Of a DNA stretch of 64,000 bases, positions 26,124 to 34,812 are shown in pieces. Both the position numbers and the translations under genes were made by a program. Every line of letters starts with the position of its first letter. Position 1 is the first letter of the stretch. The notes under the pieces were generated by a model. That model saw only the letters and a program-made list of their open reading frames with translations. It searched no databases and was not told the DNA's origin. The stretch is from NCBI GenBank assembly GCA_020024285.1, contig JAHHTZ010000003.1, positions 62,001 to 126,000 on the forward strand, read 5' to 3'. Origin of the DNA: Oscillospiraceae bacterium. Its GTDB lineage: Bacteria; Bacillota; Clostridia; Oscillospirales; Ruminococcaceae.

Positions 26124-27284
26124 ATGTATGATTTTGACAAGGTATTTGACCGCCGCGGCACAGATGCGTTCAAGTGGGACACATTGGAAAAGGATTTTGG
26201 AAAAGCAGATTTGATCCCGCTCGGCGTTGCCGATATGGATTTTGAAGTTCTGCCTCAAATCAGGGAAGCGCTCGTTGCACGTTCCGAGCATCCAACCTAT
26301 GGCTACACCTACGCCGGAGAAAACCTGTACCGTGCGTTCATTGAATGGAACAAAAAGCGCAACTGCTTTGAGATCGAAAAAGAAGAAATGCTGATCGTCC
26401 CCGGAACGGTATGCGGCAATGCTCTCGTGCTGCACGCGCTGACCCAGCCCGGTGACAAGGTCCTGCTCACCACCCCGATCTACAACCCCTTCTATGACAT
26501 CATTCGTCTTCAGGGCAGAACGCAGGTGAATACCTCCCTTAAATGGGACGGCAGCCGCTATGTCATCGATTTTGAGGACATGGAACAGAAGATGGCAGAC
26601 GGCGTGAAGCTGCTGATCCTGTGCAGTCCGCACAACCCGGTGGGGCGCGTCTGGACAAGGGACGAGCTTACGAAAATCGATGCCCTCTGCCAAAAGTACC
26701 ACGTCCTTGTATTTTCCGATGAGATCCACAGCGACATCGTCTATCCGGGGCACAAGCACATCCCCTATCCCACCGTTTCGCAGCACGCCGCCGAAACCTC
26801 CATCCTTGCGGCAGCGCCCAGCAAAACCTTCAACATCGCAGGACTCAAATGCTCCATCCTTGTCTGCAAAAATCAGGAGCTGCTGTGCAAGGTCCGCGAT
26901 GCAATGAATGCGTTCCACATGGAGGTCAATACCTTTGGATTTACCGGCTCTGAGGCAGCTTACCAGTACGGCGAAGCATGGCTCGATGAGCTTTTAGTCT
27001 ACCTTTACGACAACATCACCTATGTAACAAGCTTTGTGGAGCAAAACCTTCCGAAGGTCAAAGCATATGCCCCCGACGGGACCTATCTGATGTGGCTTGA
27101 TTTTACTGCATATGGTCTGAGCTCCAAGGAGCTGATGAAAAAAATGGTGGAAGCAGGCGTTGCACCAAACGACGGCTCCCACTACGGTGCAGAGGGCGAA
27201 GGCTTTCTGCGTGTCAACATCGGCACACAGAGATGCCGCCTCAAAGAAGCAATGGAGCGCCTCAAGGCTGCGTTCGGAGCATAA
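26124..27284 (+). CDS. MalY/PatB-family PLP lyase (cystathionine beta-lyase type)
   Basis: A 386-residue fold-type I PLP enzyme. The opening YDFDKVFDRRGTDAFKWDT and LGVADMDF are hallmarks of the MalY/PatB family, as is FSDEIHSDIVYPG (about 197-209). The PLP lysine is K234 in APSKTFNIAG. Members cleave C-S bonds in cystathionine or cysteine conjugates, giving homocysteine or thiols plus pyruvate and ammonia; E. coli MalY also has a regulatory role. Which substrate applies is not readable. RBS AAAGGAG. Monocistronic. Confidence 0.9.
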   Translation: MYDFDKVFDRRGTDAFKWDTLEKDFGKADLIPLGVADMDFEVLPQIREALVARSEHPTYGYTYAGENLYRAFIEWNKKRNCFEIEKEEMLIVPGTVCGNALVLHALTQPGDKVLLTTPIYNPFYDIIRLQGRTQVNTSLKWDGSRYVIDFEDMEQKMADGVKLLILCSPHNPVGRVWTRDELTKIDALCQKYHVLVFSDEIHSDIVYPGHKHIPYPTVSQHAAETSILAAAPSKTFNIAGLKCSILVCKNQELLCKVRDAMNAFHMEVNTFGFTGSEAAYQYGEAWLDELLVYLYDNITYVTSFVEQNLPKVKAYAPDGTYLMWLDFTAYGLSSKELMKKMVEAGVAPNDGSHYGAEGEGFLRVNIGTQRCRLKEAMERLKAAFGA

Positions 27285-27330
27285 TTTCTGCACACTTTTC
27301 CTGTCCCTTGTGCGATTCATTCCTTTCATA

Positions 27331-27372
27331 AAAACAGACAGGCGTATCCTTTTGGATACGCCTGTCTGTTTT
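27331..27372. terminator. Bidirectional terminator
   Basis: A long stem AAAACAGACAGGCGTATCC/GGATACGCCTGTCTGTTTT with a TTTT loop, between the convergent lyase and lipoprotein genes. Confidence 0.9.
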
Positions 27373-27385
27373 TTCGTAAAGTTTT

Positions 27386-28459
27386 TCAGGAGCCGCCGCC
27401 CTGCTGCCCCTTTGTCACAAGGTCGAGCCCTGTCATTTCCCGAACTTCTTCAAGGCTAAAATAGTTACGGTAATGGTACTGCATCAAAACGGGCTCTCCG
27501 TTTTTGAGATAGTAATATCCTGTTATATCGTGATCGTAGGGGTAATCGGAAAATTCGTAGGAAATTTCGTACACATCGCCCTCCTGCCCTGTAAATTGAT
27601 AGTGCCATGCGCTCCCACTCGGCTCAAAGCCCTCCCGAAGCAGGATCTCATACAGGGTGCCATACGTCACATCATTGTGGTAGTGGGACACGATGTCGTC
27701 GTAGTATTCGATCTCATTTGCATTCAGCTTTTCCCTTTCCTCCCGCTTGGTGCGGCAGATGCCGACGTTATTTTTATAGTATGCCACAGACTCTGCAATC
27801 TCCTCCTCGGTAAAGGAATCGATCACATCAAAGCGGTAGTCGAGCGCCGTTTTGACGAAGCGGCGGAGGATTTCATCCTGCTTGATCTCATCATCCGTGT
27901 AGGACAGATGATCTGCATCATCCACTTCCCAAGTGCGGATCGTTTCGCGCAGCGGATTATGATACTCCAGCTGACACAGGATGGAAAGCTTTGGATACCC
28001 CAGATCAGCAAACGCCCGCTTGAGCAGCTCCAGCTCCTTGCAGCAGGAAAACAGCTCTTCCTTATCTTTGTACGCTCCCAAAATCTTGGCAGACCAGACC
28101 ATCGCCTCGTTCTGCGAAAGCTCCACCGTCAAAAAATCGAACTTCGGAAGCTCCTGTTTGATCTGATTGAGGACTGCCTTGTCGTAATCTGTTTCAAGGG
28201 AATTGCACAGCGTTTCCATCCCCCAGTGATAATCGTTGATAACATGGAATTTGACGTTGTTTGCTTGATCGAGAACGGTCCACACTTCGTCGTGATAGCC
28301 GTCCTCCCCCTCGATCTCCCTCGTGTTGACATAAACTGTATAGTTTCTGATTTGGAGCTCCTCCGTGACAAATTGCTCGATGTCACTTTTCTTATATTCG
28401 GTCGTACAGCCTCCCAAAAACAGCGCACAGGCTGCAAGCAAGATCAGTTTCTTTTTCAT
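27386..28459 (-). CDS. Putative lipoprotein, unknown function
   Basis: A 357-residue lipoprotein precursor: KKKLILLAACALFLGGC with the lipobox LGGC and lipidated C18. The rest is hydrophilic, with many Tyr and acidic residues, and no recognisable catalytic motif; a partly repeated EYxDDIxSHYHNDVTYGT segment precedes the C-terminus, which ends in GGGS. ATG 28459 is used since it follows CGGGGGGACAC. I do not recognise a family. It faces the convergent lyase gene and has no obvious partner. Confidence 0.65.
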   Translation of the reverse strand: MKKKLILLAACALFLGGCTTEYKKSDIEQFVTEELQIRNYTVYVNTREIEGEDGYHDEVWTVLDQANNVKFHVINDYHWGMETLCNSLETDYDKAVLNQIKQELPKFDFLTVELSQNEAMVWSAKILGAYKDKEELFSCCKELELLKRAFADLGYPKLSILCQLEYHNPLRETIRTWEVDDADHLSYTDDEIKQDEILRRFVKTALDYRFDVIDSFTEEEIAESVAYYKNNVGICRTKREEREKLNANEIEYYDDIVSHYHNDVTYGTLYEILLREGFEPSGSAWHYQFTGQEGDVYEISYEFSDYPYDHDITGYYYLKNGEPVLMQYHYRNYFSLEEVREMTGLDLVTKGQQGGGS

Positions 28460-28650
28460 CCGGTGTCCCCCCGTCATAGAAATTCGGTACGATGGCAGCC
28501 TTTTCTTTACGCAAAGTATAGCACACGAAGCACCGGAAGTCCACGCACCTTGCCCCTCCTTCGCGCGGAGAAGTGGAAAACATTAGTGATTTTGTACATA
28601 AATTCTGTTATTTTTCTATTCTGTCATGGTGAAATAATTTAATAACCATG

Positions 28651-28679
28651 TTTACTATATTCTTTTCTTATGATAAAAT
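28651..28679 (+). promoter_or_regulatory. Promoter of BCCT transporter
   Basis: TTTACT, 17 bases, TAAAAT, about 80 bases upstream of the ATG. Confidence 0.5.
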
Positions 28680-28758
28680 AGGACTTGGAAAGAGAAAAGT
28701 TGAGATGAAAGGGGTCGTTCTATCGAAAGAAAGTGTTTGAGAAATAAGGAGCATTACT

Positions 28759-30261
28759 ATGAATCATACTAAATCGGCGAAAATCGTATTTGGAATTTCC
28801 ATGGCGCTGATTACGATCATGGCGCTGTGGTCCGTAGTATTTAACGAAAATTTCACCAAGCTGTCAAATATAGCGTTCCGGTTTTTGACCAATGATATGG
28901 GCTGGCTGTATCTGATTGCGATGGTTGTATTTTTGGTATTTGTTGTCTATGTTGCATTCGGAAAATACGGAAGCATCCGCCTTGGCAGCGACGATTCCAA
29001 ACCGGAATACAGCAATATGACCTGGTTTGGTCTGCTGTTTGGCTGCGGCATGGGCGTCGGACTTGTATTCTGGGGCGTGGCAGAACCATTGACCCACTAC
29101 CTCCATCCGCTTGGCATGGAAGGCTCCACCCCGCAAGCCGCTGATTTTGCAATGAAGTCCTTCTTCATGCACTGGGGCATCCTCCCGTGGGCAAACTATG
29201 CGGTGATCGGTCTGGCTCTTGCATACTTCATGTTCCGCAAAAACAAAAAGGGACTCATCAGCAGCCTGCTCGAACCGCTCATCGGGGAGAAGCTATCTCA
29301 GGGCTGGCTCGGAAAGCTCGTTGATATCCTGGCCGTATTCGCTACCGTAGCCGGTGTTGTCACCTCGCTCGGTCTTGGAACCCTGCAAATCAATGCAGGC
29401 TTCAACAAAATGTTCCATGTCCCGACAACACTTCTTGTCCAGATCCTCATTATTGCCGTCGTATCCGTGATCTACATTTCCTCTGCGGTATCCGGTATCG
29501 ATAAGGGGATCAAGGTGATTTCGGACGCAAACCTCTATGTTGCGATCGGTCTGATGATCGTGACCTTCCTTGTTGGTCCAAAGCTCGAGATCCTCAATAG
29601 CTTTGTAAACGGCATCGGACAATACCTCGGTGACTTTATCCCGGATTCGCTGGCTGTCAATGCATATGCTGACAACAGCTGGTTTGGCGCATGGAGACTC
29701 TTCTACTGGGCATGGTTCATCGCATGGGCACCCTTCGTCGGCGTATTCATCGCACGCATCTCCAAGGGACGCACCATCCGCGAATTCATCCTCGGTGTTG
29801 TGCTTGTTCCTGCTGCGGCATCCTGCCTGTGGGGCGCGATCTTCGGCAGCCTCGGTATCTCCCTGGGCGAAAAAGGCATCCTGTCCACCGAAGCACTCGA
29901 AGCGGTCGTTGCTTCTCCGGAAACGGGCTTGTTCGTAATTTTGGATAAATACCCGCTTGGCATGATCCTCTCCATCGTGGCAATCGTTTCGCTGTGTGCA
30001 TTCTTTGTTACCTCTGCAAACTCCGGCGTTTATGTGCTCGCGATGCTGACCTCCGACGGCGACCAGAACCCGCCGAACAACAAGAAGATCATCTGGGGAC
30101 TTGTGCAGTCCGTGATGGCAGTCGGTCTGTTGATGGCTGGCGGTCTGAAGCCATTGCAGACGATCTCTCTTGCGGCAGCGTTCCCGTTCATCTTCATCAT
30201 GTTTGCAACCTGTGCCTCCTTCATCAAATCGATAAAGAAGGAAAAAATATCAAAGCAATAA
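28759..30261 (+). CDS. BCCT-family transporter, probably glycine betaine
   Basis: A 500-residue secondary transporter with about 12 membrane helices. The family signature is in RLFYWAWFIAWAPFVGVFIARISKGRTIRE, and GCGMGVGLVFWGVAEP in helix 3-4 is the substrate-site stretch. Members take up betaine, choline or carnitine with Na+ or H+. The nearby betaine reductase genes support glycine betaine as substrate; that is an inference from context. RBS AAGGAGC. Ends in its own terminator. Confidence 0.92.
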   Translation: MNHTKSAKIVFGISMALITIMALWSVVFNENFTKLSNIAFRFLTNDMGWLYLIAMVVFLVFVVYVAFGKYGSIRLGSDDSKPEYSNMTWFGLLFGCGMGVGLVFWGVAEPLTHYLHPLGMEGSTPQAADFAMKSFFMHWGILPWANYAVIGLALAYFMFRKNKKGLISSLLEPLIGEKLSQGWLGKLVDILAVFATVAGVVTSLGLGTLQINAGFNKMFHVPTTLLVQILIIAVVSVIYISSAVSGIDKGIKVISDANLYVAIGLMIVTFLVGPKLEILNSFVNGIGQYLGDFIPDSLAVNAYADNSWFGAWRLFYWAWFIAWAPFVGVFIARISKGRTIREFILGVVLVPAAASCLWGAIFGSLGISLGEKGILSTEALEAVVASPETGLFVILDKYPLGMILSIVAIVSLCAFFVTSANSGVYVLAMLTSDGDQNPPNNKKIIWGLVQSVMAVGLLMAGGLKPLQTISLAAAFPFIFIMFATCASFIKSIKKEKISKQ

Positions 30262-30268
30262 ATAAAGC

Positions 30269-30304
30269 AAATGCCTCCGTTTGGTTCGTCCGGCGGAGGC
30301 ATTT
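30269..30304 (+). terminator. Terminator after BCCT gene
   Basis: AAATGCCTCCG pairs with CGGAGGCATTT; a T-run follows. It lies 8 bases after the stop. Confidence 0.85.
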
Positions 30305-30318
30305 TTTGTGAAAAGGAA

Positions 30319-30347
30319 TTGACATCGTACACTTTTCTTGCCATACT
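30319..30347 (+). promoter_or_regulatory. Promoter of multispanning membrane protein
   Basis: TTGACA, 17 bases, CATACT directly behind the BCCT terminator. The leader before ATG 30379 is about 25 bases. Confidence 0.65.
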
Positions 30348-30378
30348 GAAGAAAATAAACACAGCAGGGAGTATATTT

Positions 30379-31740
30379 ATGGGACTTGGATTTTTCATGT
30401 TGTTTTTACTGGTTGCAGGGGCAATTTTGTTTACAGTGCTGCACATCAAGCTTTCCTCAAAGAAAAATCCGCTTTGGGGACTTTGCGTTCCTCTGGGCTT
30501 TTTGCTGTTCAATTCAGGTCCGATTCTGTATGGGCTTATTCTGAACAGAGGCTTTCGGTTAGACGGCTACTTTCTCCTGATTATATGCATCCTTATGTAT
30601 CTTGCTTTTATCTATGCGCTGTGCCGCCTGCGCATAGAGTTCAAACAGCGTGATGCGAACCTCTGGGAACATCCGACGGAGGACTCCTCACCCCATTCCC
30701 ACGACGAGCCCAGGCCCTCCCTTTCCTACGACGAACAGTCCTACCATAAAGATGATCCGCCCCGCCGCCCCAACGGTGCATCGGATGCTCTGAGCTTCTA
30801 CCGCAGGCGGCGCAACAAGCTGTTTCTGGCACTCTTTATCGCGCTTATCGTGCCGCTTCTCCTGCTTTATCCGATGGTGTTCTCGATTTCCTCCCTGAAC
30901 CTTGCCTTCACGCTCTCTTTTCTTCTGCCGCTGCTTGTCTATCTTGCGATGATGTACCGCGACATCCGCGAAGTCTGGTCGGCACAGATCGGGATACTGA
31001 TTGGTACTGCCATCGCATCCAACTTTTTGTTCGTGCTGCAAAGCGAGATCGCAGGTCTGGTCGTGATGCCGCTCTCCATGCTGACGGTCGCCTATACGGG
31101 GAAGGAAGTCCTTGCAGGATATCGGCAGGACCGCGACCTCGGCGTGACAGCTCCGTCCGATTTTTCCGCTGCGCCATCCCCAAACTTTGGGCGCATCGTT
31201 GCCATTGCATTGATTGCAGGCGTTGTGCTTTGCATGGGGGTCATCGGCGGAGGATCCCTTCTCGAACGGTATGAAAATTCCGTCTATCGCCTGAACGGCG
31301 TCACCGTGAACGGACCCGGAAGGCTCAGGAAAACATCTTCCAACGAGCTGTTGGACAAGAAGGAGCGCATCACCTACACCTTCGAGCTGCTCGACACCGA
31401 GCAGGATTATCAGGAGCTCCTTAGGGAGGAGGAATCTTCCGTCCGCTCCAAGGCAGGGACGAAAACCGTCTATCGACTGGCGAATTTCCTTGCAAACGAG
31501 GGGTATTCTACACCCAAATATCCCGACGTCAACATGATGGAGCTTCATACCGCATCGGGCAGCAGTTACTATTACGACGTCGTTGTGACCGAGTGGGAGG
31601 ACTCCACCCTTGAAATGACGGCAATCACCCCGCGCTGCGGAAAGATCCTCAAAATCACGGCAGTCTGCTCCAAGGGCGGCTCGGTCCGTGACACCCACAA
31701 GATGCTCAAGGAGTTTATCCGCTCCAGTAAAATCAGATAG
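30379..31740 (+). CDS. Multispanning membrane protein, unknown
   Basis: A 453-residue protein with three N-terminal helices (starting GLGFFMLFLLVAGAILF), a charged His/Pro/Asp/Arg-rich cytoplasmic segment (PHSHDEPRPSLSYDEQSYHK), about five more helices from KLFLALFIALIVPLLLLYP on, and a C-terminal domain of about 150 residues that should be extracellular. No transporter or enzyme motif is recognised. ATG 30379 follows AGGGAG; an upstream in-frame start would run through the BCCT terminator. Lies between the BCCT gene and the convergent grd genes; a functional link is unproven. Confidence 0.7.
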   Translation: MGLGFFMLFLLVAGAILFTVLHIKLSSKKNPLWGLCVPLGFLLFNSGPILYGLILNRGFRLDGYFLLIICILMYLAFIYALCRLRIEFKQRDANLWEHPTEDSSPHSHDEPRPSLSYDEQSYHKDDPPRRPNGASDALSFYRRRRNKLFLALFIALIVPLLLLYPMVFSISSLNLAFTLSFLLPLLVYLAMMYRDIREVWSAQIGILIGTAIASNFLFVLQSEIAGLVVMPLSMLTVAYTGKEVLAGYRQDRDLGVTAPSDFSAAPSPNFGRIVAIALIAGVVLCMGVIGGGSLLERYENSVYRLNGVTVNGPGRLRKTSSNELLDKKERITYTFELLDTEQDYQELLREEESSVRSKAGTKTVYRLANFLANEGYSTPKYPDVNMMELHTASGSSYYYDVVVTEWEDSTLEMTAITPRCGKILKITAVCSKGGSVRDTHKMLKEFIRSSKIR

Positions 31741-31746
31741 ATACAG

Positions 31747-31780
31747 AAAAAGCACTCTCCTGGGGCGGAGAGTGCTTTTT
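31747..31780 (+). terminator. Terminator after membrane protein gene
   Basis: AAAAAGCACTCTCC/GGAGAGTGCTTTTT with a 6-base loop. Confidence 0.9.
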
Positions 31781-31903
31781 CCTGTATTATGAGGGATCGT
31801 TGGGGGAGTGCTTCAAAACATCAGCTGTTCTTGATGTGGTGTTCATATTTATGGAAAGAAAGAAAAGGTTGAAATGAAAGAAATCTTGCTGATTGAAATC
31901 ACT

Positions 31904-33220
31904 CTATTTTACTTTAAATACTGTCTGCTCTGTGATTGGGGTGGTGAGCGCTTTGAGTGCATCGCCCACTCTGCGGTAGCGCAGCTTCCACTGCTCTTCC
32001 ACCGGGGTGTTTGGATCACCGAGCGGATATGGGATGGAAATGGTCGGTACGATCCTGTTTGCACCAACGGTAACAGAAACAGGAACGAGGTTGCACATAT
32101 GTACGACCGGATAACCGGCTTTTTCAAATACTTTTACCATCGTTGCGCCGCAACGTGTGCAGGTACCTCAGGTAGAGCCCATAATGATTGCGGTCACGTT
32201 GTCCTCTTTGAGGAACGGAAGCATTTCTTCTGCCATGCGGCGCGCTTCTGCCTCAGTTGTTCCGGTACCGACGGTGGAGTAGAAGTAGTTGTGCAGCTTG
32301 CCGATGACGCCCTCTTTTTCGTAGGCGCGCATGGCATCGACAGGAACGATGACGTTTGGATCAGCGTTTGCAGCAGCAGGGTCAAATCCGGCATGGATCG
32401 TTTTGAACACGCCGCCCTCCAGGCGCTGCATCCCGCTGATGTCGTATTTGCCCCAGCGTGTCGCGGAAGCGGACTGGATGTGGTCTGGGTTGTCCACCGG
32501 GACGATACCGCCGGTTGTAACGAGGGCGATATTTGCCTTGCTCAGATCTGCAACAGGCTCTGCAATCGGAACAAGGTCTTTTTTCGGGATCGGAAGCTCT
32601 GTTGTAAACGGTCTGCCGTAGATTTTGTTAATAAGCATCTGAACACCGCGGTAAGCAGCGGTATTTTCGCGCTTGTCCTCAAGGAAGTATTCGTGTCTGC
32701 ATCCGCGGACAAAGTAGCCTTCTTCCTCTGCGCCTTCGGATTTTCCTCCGGCAAGGATCTTGTTGACATAGTCCATCATCACCTGAACGTCCTCGCGCAT
32801 TTTTACAGCGCCGATGCCGCCCTTGAAGATGATGACATCTTTTTTGAACATTTCAACGCCGGGGTTTTCCACGTTCATGGAGGTAACAACAGGAATGTGC
32901 ATCTGCTGTGCGACTGCTTTGCAGATATTGCCGCAGGCAACGCCGTAGCGTCCGGCTTGGAATGCAGGACCTGCAACAAAGAAATCCGCTTCTTTGTCTT
33001 TGAGCATTTCAATGATGCGTTTGGTTGCTTCTTCTGTGTGAGAGCCCATAAAGTTGTCCCCGCAAACGATGGTGTGGGTAACTTCTGCATCTTTGAGCGC
33101 AGCGTTGATTGCTGTACTGGAACCAACACAGCCTTCTACAAGGTAAGGCTCCTGATCTGCTTTTTCTTCACCGCCGATACCGCCGAAAAATTGGTTGATG
33201 TAGCAAATAACACGTTTCAT
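31904..33220 (-). CDS. grdH: Betaine reductase component B, selenocysteine subunit
   Basis: A 438-residue selenoprotein in which the TGA at 32168-32170 is read as selenocysteine (Sec351). It gives the motif MGST-Sec-GTCTRCGATM, the UxxC active site of GrdB/GrdF/GrdH proteins. Reading frame and family similarity continue on both sides of the TGA, and a hairpin lies just after it. Substrate-specific component B binds the amine, forms a Schiff base with the partner, and hands a carboxymethyl group to selenoprotein A. Betaine rather than glycine or sarcosine is inferred from the GrdI-like partner and the BCCT gene. RBS TAAAGGAGGATG, 16 bases after grdI. GrdA, GrdC, GrdD and the Sec machinery must be elsewhere. 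Confidence 0.88.
32129..32170 (-). promoter_or_regulatory. Bacterial SECIS element of grdH
   Basis: Immediately after the UGA the RNA can fold with apical stem CGTTGC/GCAACG (32141-32155) around a GGC loop, plus an outer ACC/GGT pair. The distance from the UGA (12 bases to the apical stem) fits SelB-dependent decoding. Confidence 0.75.
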
Positions 33221-33236
33221 CTGTGCGCATCCTCCT

Positions 33237-34565
33237 TTAGTATTCTTTCATGGTTTTCACGGAGAAGCCGGAAATATGGTCCCCGCAGAACCAGTTATTG
33301 TCTTCCATAATGATTGAGCCGTCATCACGGGCAGATTTGCCGAGGATCTCGTTGTAGCCCCAGGAGCCGGACATTCCGTCGCGGTTCATCGCTTCGAGCG
33401 AGCCGATCACAGTCTTGCACGCCGGCAGCTCGATCAGCTGGGATACGTTTCCGGTGGAAACAAGTGCGGTCATTTTTTCATCGAGTGTTACAAGCGGCTG
33501 GGACATTCCGTCACGACCGGTGCATTCGTTGGAGATCCCGACAACCGGGATGCCTGCATCTTCGAGGATCACCTGGCAGCGGACATAGTCGGTATCCGGG
33601 TTTCCGTAGCCTTCCTCGGTCACGATCGCATAGTCAACGCCGAGGTTGAGTGCAATGTTGCGCACCATGATGGCTGCACGTTCCTTCTGTTCAAGTGCCA
33701 CGTTGAGCATCGACATGATGACGCCGACAAAGTTGATGGTCTTGCCGTCTTCCGCAAACAGCTCCTTGATGATTGGGAAGTTCTGCATCTCGTAGGTGGA
33801 CCATTTGGAGGAGGATGGCATGAAGGAACCGGAAATGATCGCGCCGTCAAATACCTCGGTTGGGCTTACAAACGTCGGGAGGTATTTGTTCATATCCCAT
33901 CCGTAGAGCAGGTCGTTGTAGCCAAGCGCCTCCATCTGGGACTGCGGCTGCATCACAAGTGCAACGTTCGGGAGCTTTGCACGCGCTTCGCTGCGTTTGA
34001 GCAGTGGGTCAAATTCATATTCTTCACAATCTTCTGCCGGAACGTCAACAACGATTTTTCCGAGATATTCTGCCAGTCTGTGACCTGCCCAGCGCAGAGC
34101 ATGGTTGCATTTTTGCTGCTCGTGGCGTTCAAATTCCTCATCGGTATCTCCCACCATGCAGATGTTGATGAGCTTGGACCAGTAGGTGTGCTTTGCACCT
34201 TCCCCGCCCATATCGATCACGCCATCGCCGAAGGAGCCCCACTCTTTGCCCACTACGGTAACACAGCAGCCCTTGAGTGCTTTGAGTTCACCCTCACCGG
34301 CAGGAACAACGGAATCGGTAACGCCCGGGAAGAGGGTGCGTCCGTCCATGCGGCAGCGCGGCTCAATGGTTTCGATGACCGGTACGATCCTTGTGTCATC
34401 GCCCGGACGAGCAATCACAAGATCGAGGTCGGTGATGTGGTCGTCACATTCACGCAGATAGTGAAGGGCTGCCTCTTTGTTAATGGTCAGGATGCCTTTT
34501 TCAAAGTGATCCTGCTCTCCAAAAAGAACGTCTTTGACATGCAGATTTCCAATTTTGAGTTTCAT
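33237..34565 (-). CDS. grdI: Betaine reductase component B, alpha/beta subunit (GrdI-like)
   Basis: A 442-residue relative of GrdE/GrdG/GrdI. Blocks such as EGELKALKGCCVTVVGKEWGSFGDGVIDMGG and LPNVALVMQPQSQM match the family. The region where glycine-type GrdE is processed at a cysteine to a pyruvoyl group reads GAIISGSFMPSSSKWSTY (241-258) with no cysteine. This fits the betaine type, which as I recall is not cleaved; I did not check alignments. RBS GAAAGGGGTC. First gene of a two-gene operon with grdH, below a strong promoter and palindrome. Confidence 0.82.
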   Translation of the reverse strand: MKLKIGNLHVKDVLFGEQDHFEKGILTINKEAALHYLRECDDHITDLDLVIARPGDDTRIVPVIETIEPRCRMDGRTLFPGVTDSVVPAGEGELKALKGCCVTVVGKEWGSFGDGVIDMGGEGAKHTYWSKLINICMVGDTDEEFERHEQQKCNHALRWAGHRLAEYLGKIVVDVPAEDCEEYEFDPLLKRSEARAKLPNVALVMQPQSQMEALGYNDLLYGWDMNKYLPTFVSPTEVFDGAIISGSFMPSSSKWSTYEMQNFPIIKELFAEDGKTINFVGVIMSMLNVALEQKERAAIMVRNIALNLGVDYAIVTEEGYGNPDTDYVRCQVILEDAGIPVVGISNECTGRDGMSQPLVTLDEKMTALVSTGNVSQLIELPACKTVIGSLEAMNRDGMSGSWGYNEILGKSARDDGSIIMEDNNWFCGDHISGFSVKTMKEY

Positions 34566-34646
34566 ATGGAAATGACCCCTTTCTTTTTTCTATGTGTTTT
34601 TTAATAAAATAATTGCACACCGTATGAAGTTTTTGTATGTATTATT

Positions 34647-34664
34647 TTATAATCATGATTATAA
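34647..34664 (-). promoter_or_regulatory. Perfect 18-bp palindrome, candidate TetR operator
   Basis: TTATAATCATGATTATAA at the expected transcription start of grdI, directly after the -10 box. The adjacent TetR-family gene makes it a likely repressor site. A half-site ATGATTATA also overlaps the -10 of the tetR gene (35515-35523). Confidence 0.6.
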
Positions 34665-34668
34665 TACG

Positions 34669-34697
34669 ATAATATAAAACTAATCGCGATTTGTCAA
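34669..34697 (-). promoter_or_regulatory. Promoter of grdI-grdH operon
   Basis: Minus strand consensus TTGACA, 17 bases, TATTAT; leader of about 95 bases before the grdI ATG. Confidence 0.8.
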
Positions 34698-34750
34698 TAG
34701 AATCTCATCGGATTCTACCTTATACACAATTACCAGGAAACAGAATAGCC

Positions 34751-34798
34751 AATATATAAAATGAGCCTTGGACAAACCCAAGGCTCATTTTATATATT
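34751..34798 (-). terminator. Terminator after tetR gene
   Basis: A 21-bp perfect stem ending in CCTTGG/CCAAGG with a 6-base loop ACAAAC, 14 bases after the stop. It separates the regulator from grdI. Confidence 0.9.
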
Positions 34799-34812
34799 GT
34801 ACAGTTTCAGTA

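Noticed and set aside
32168..32170. In-frame TGA splitting the grdH gene, as a nonsense mutation or pseudogene
   Set aside because: Frame and family similarity continue on both sides, the TGA falls at the known Sec position in the UxxC motif, and a SECIS-like hairpin follows.
31874..33310. 478-codon open frame running opposite grdH without interruption
   Set aside because: It lies antisense to a recognised selenoprotein, has Cys/His/Phe-rich low-sense content and no ribosome binding site.
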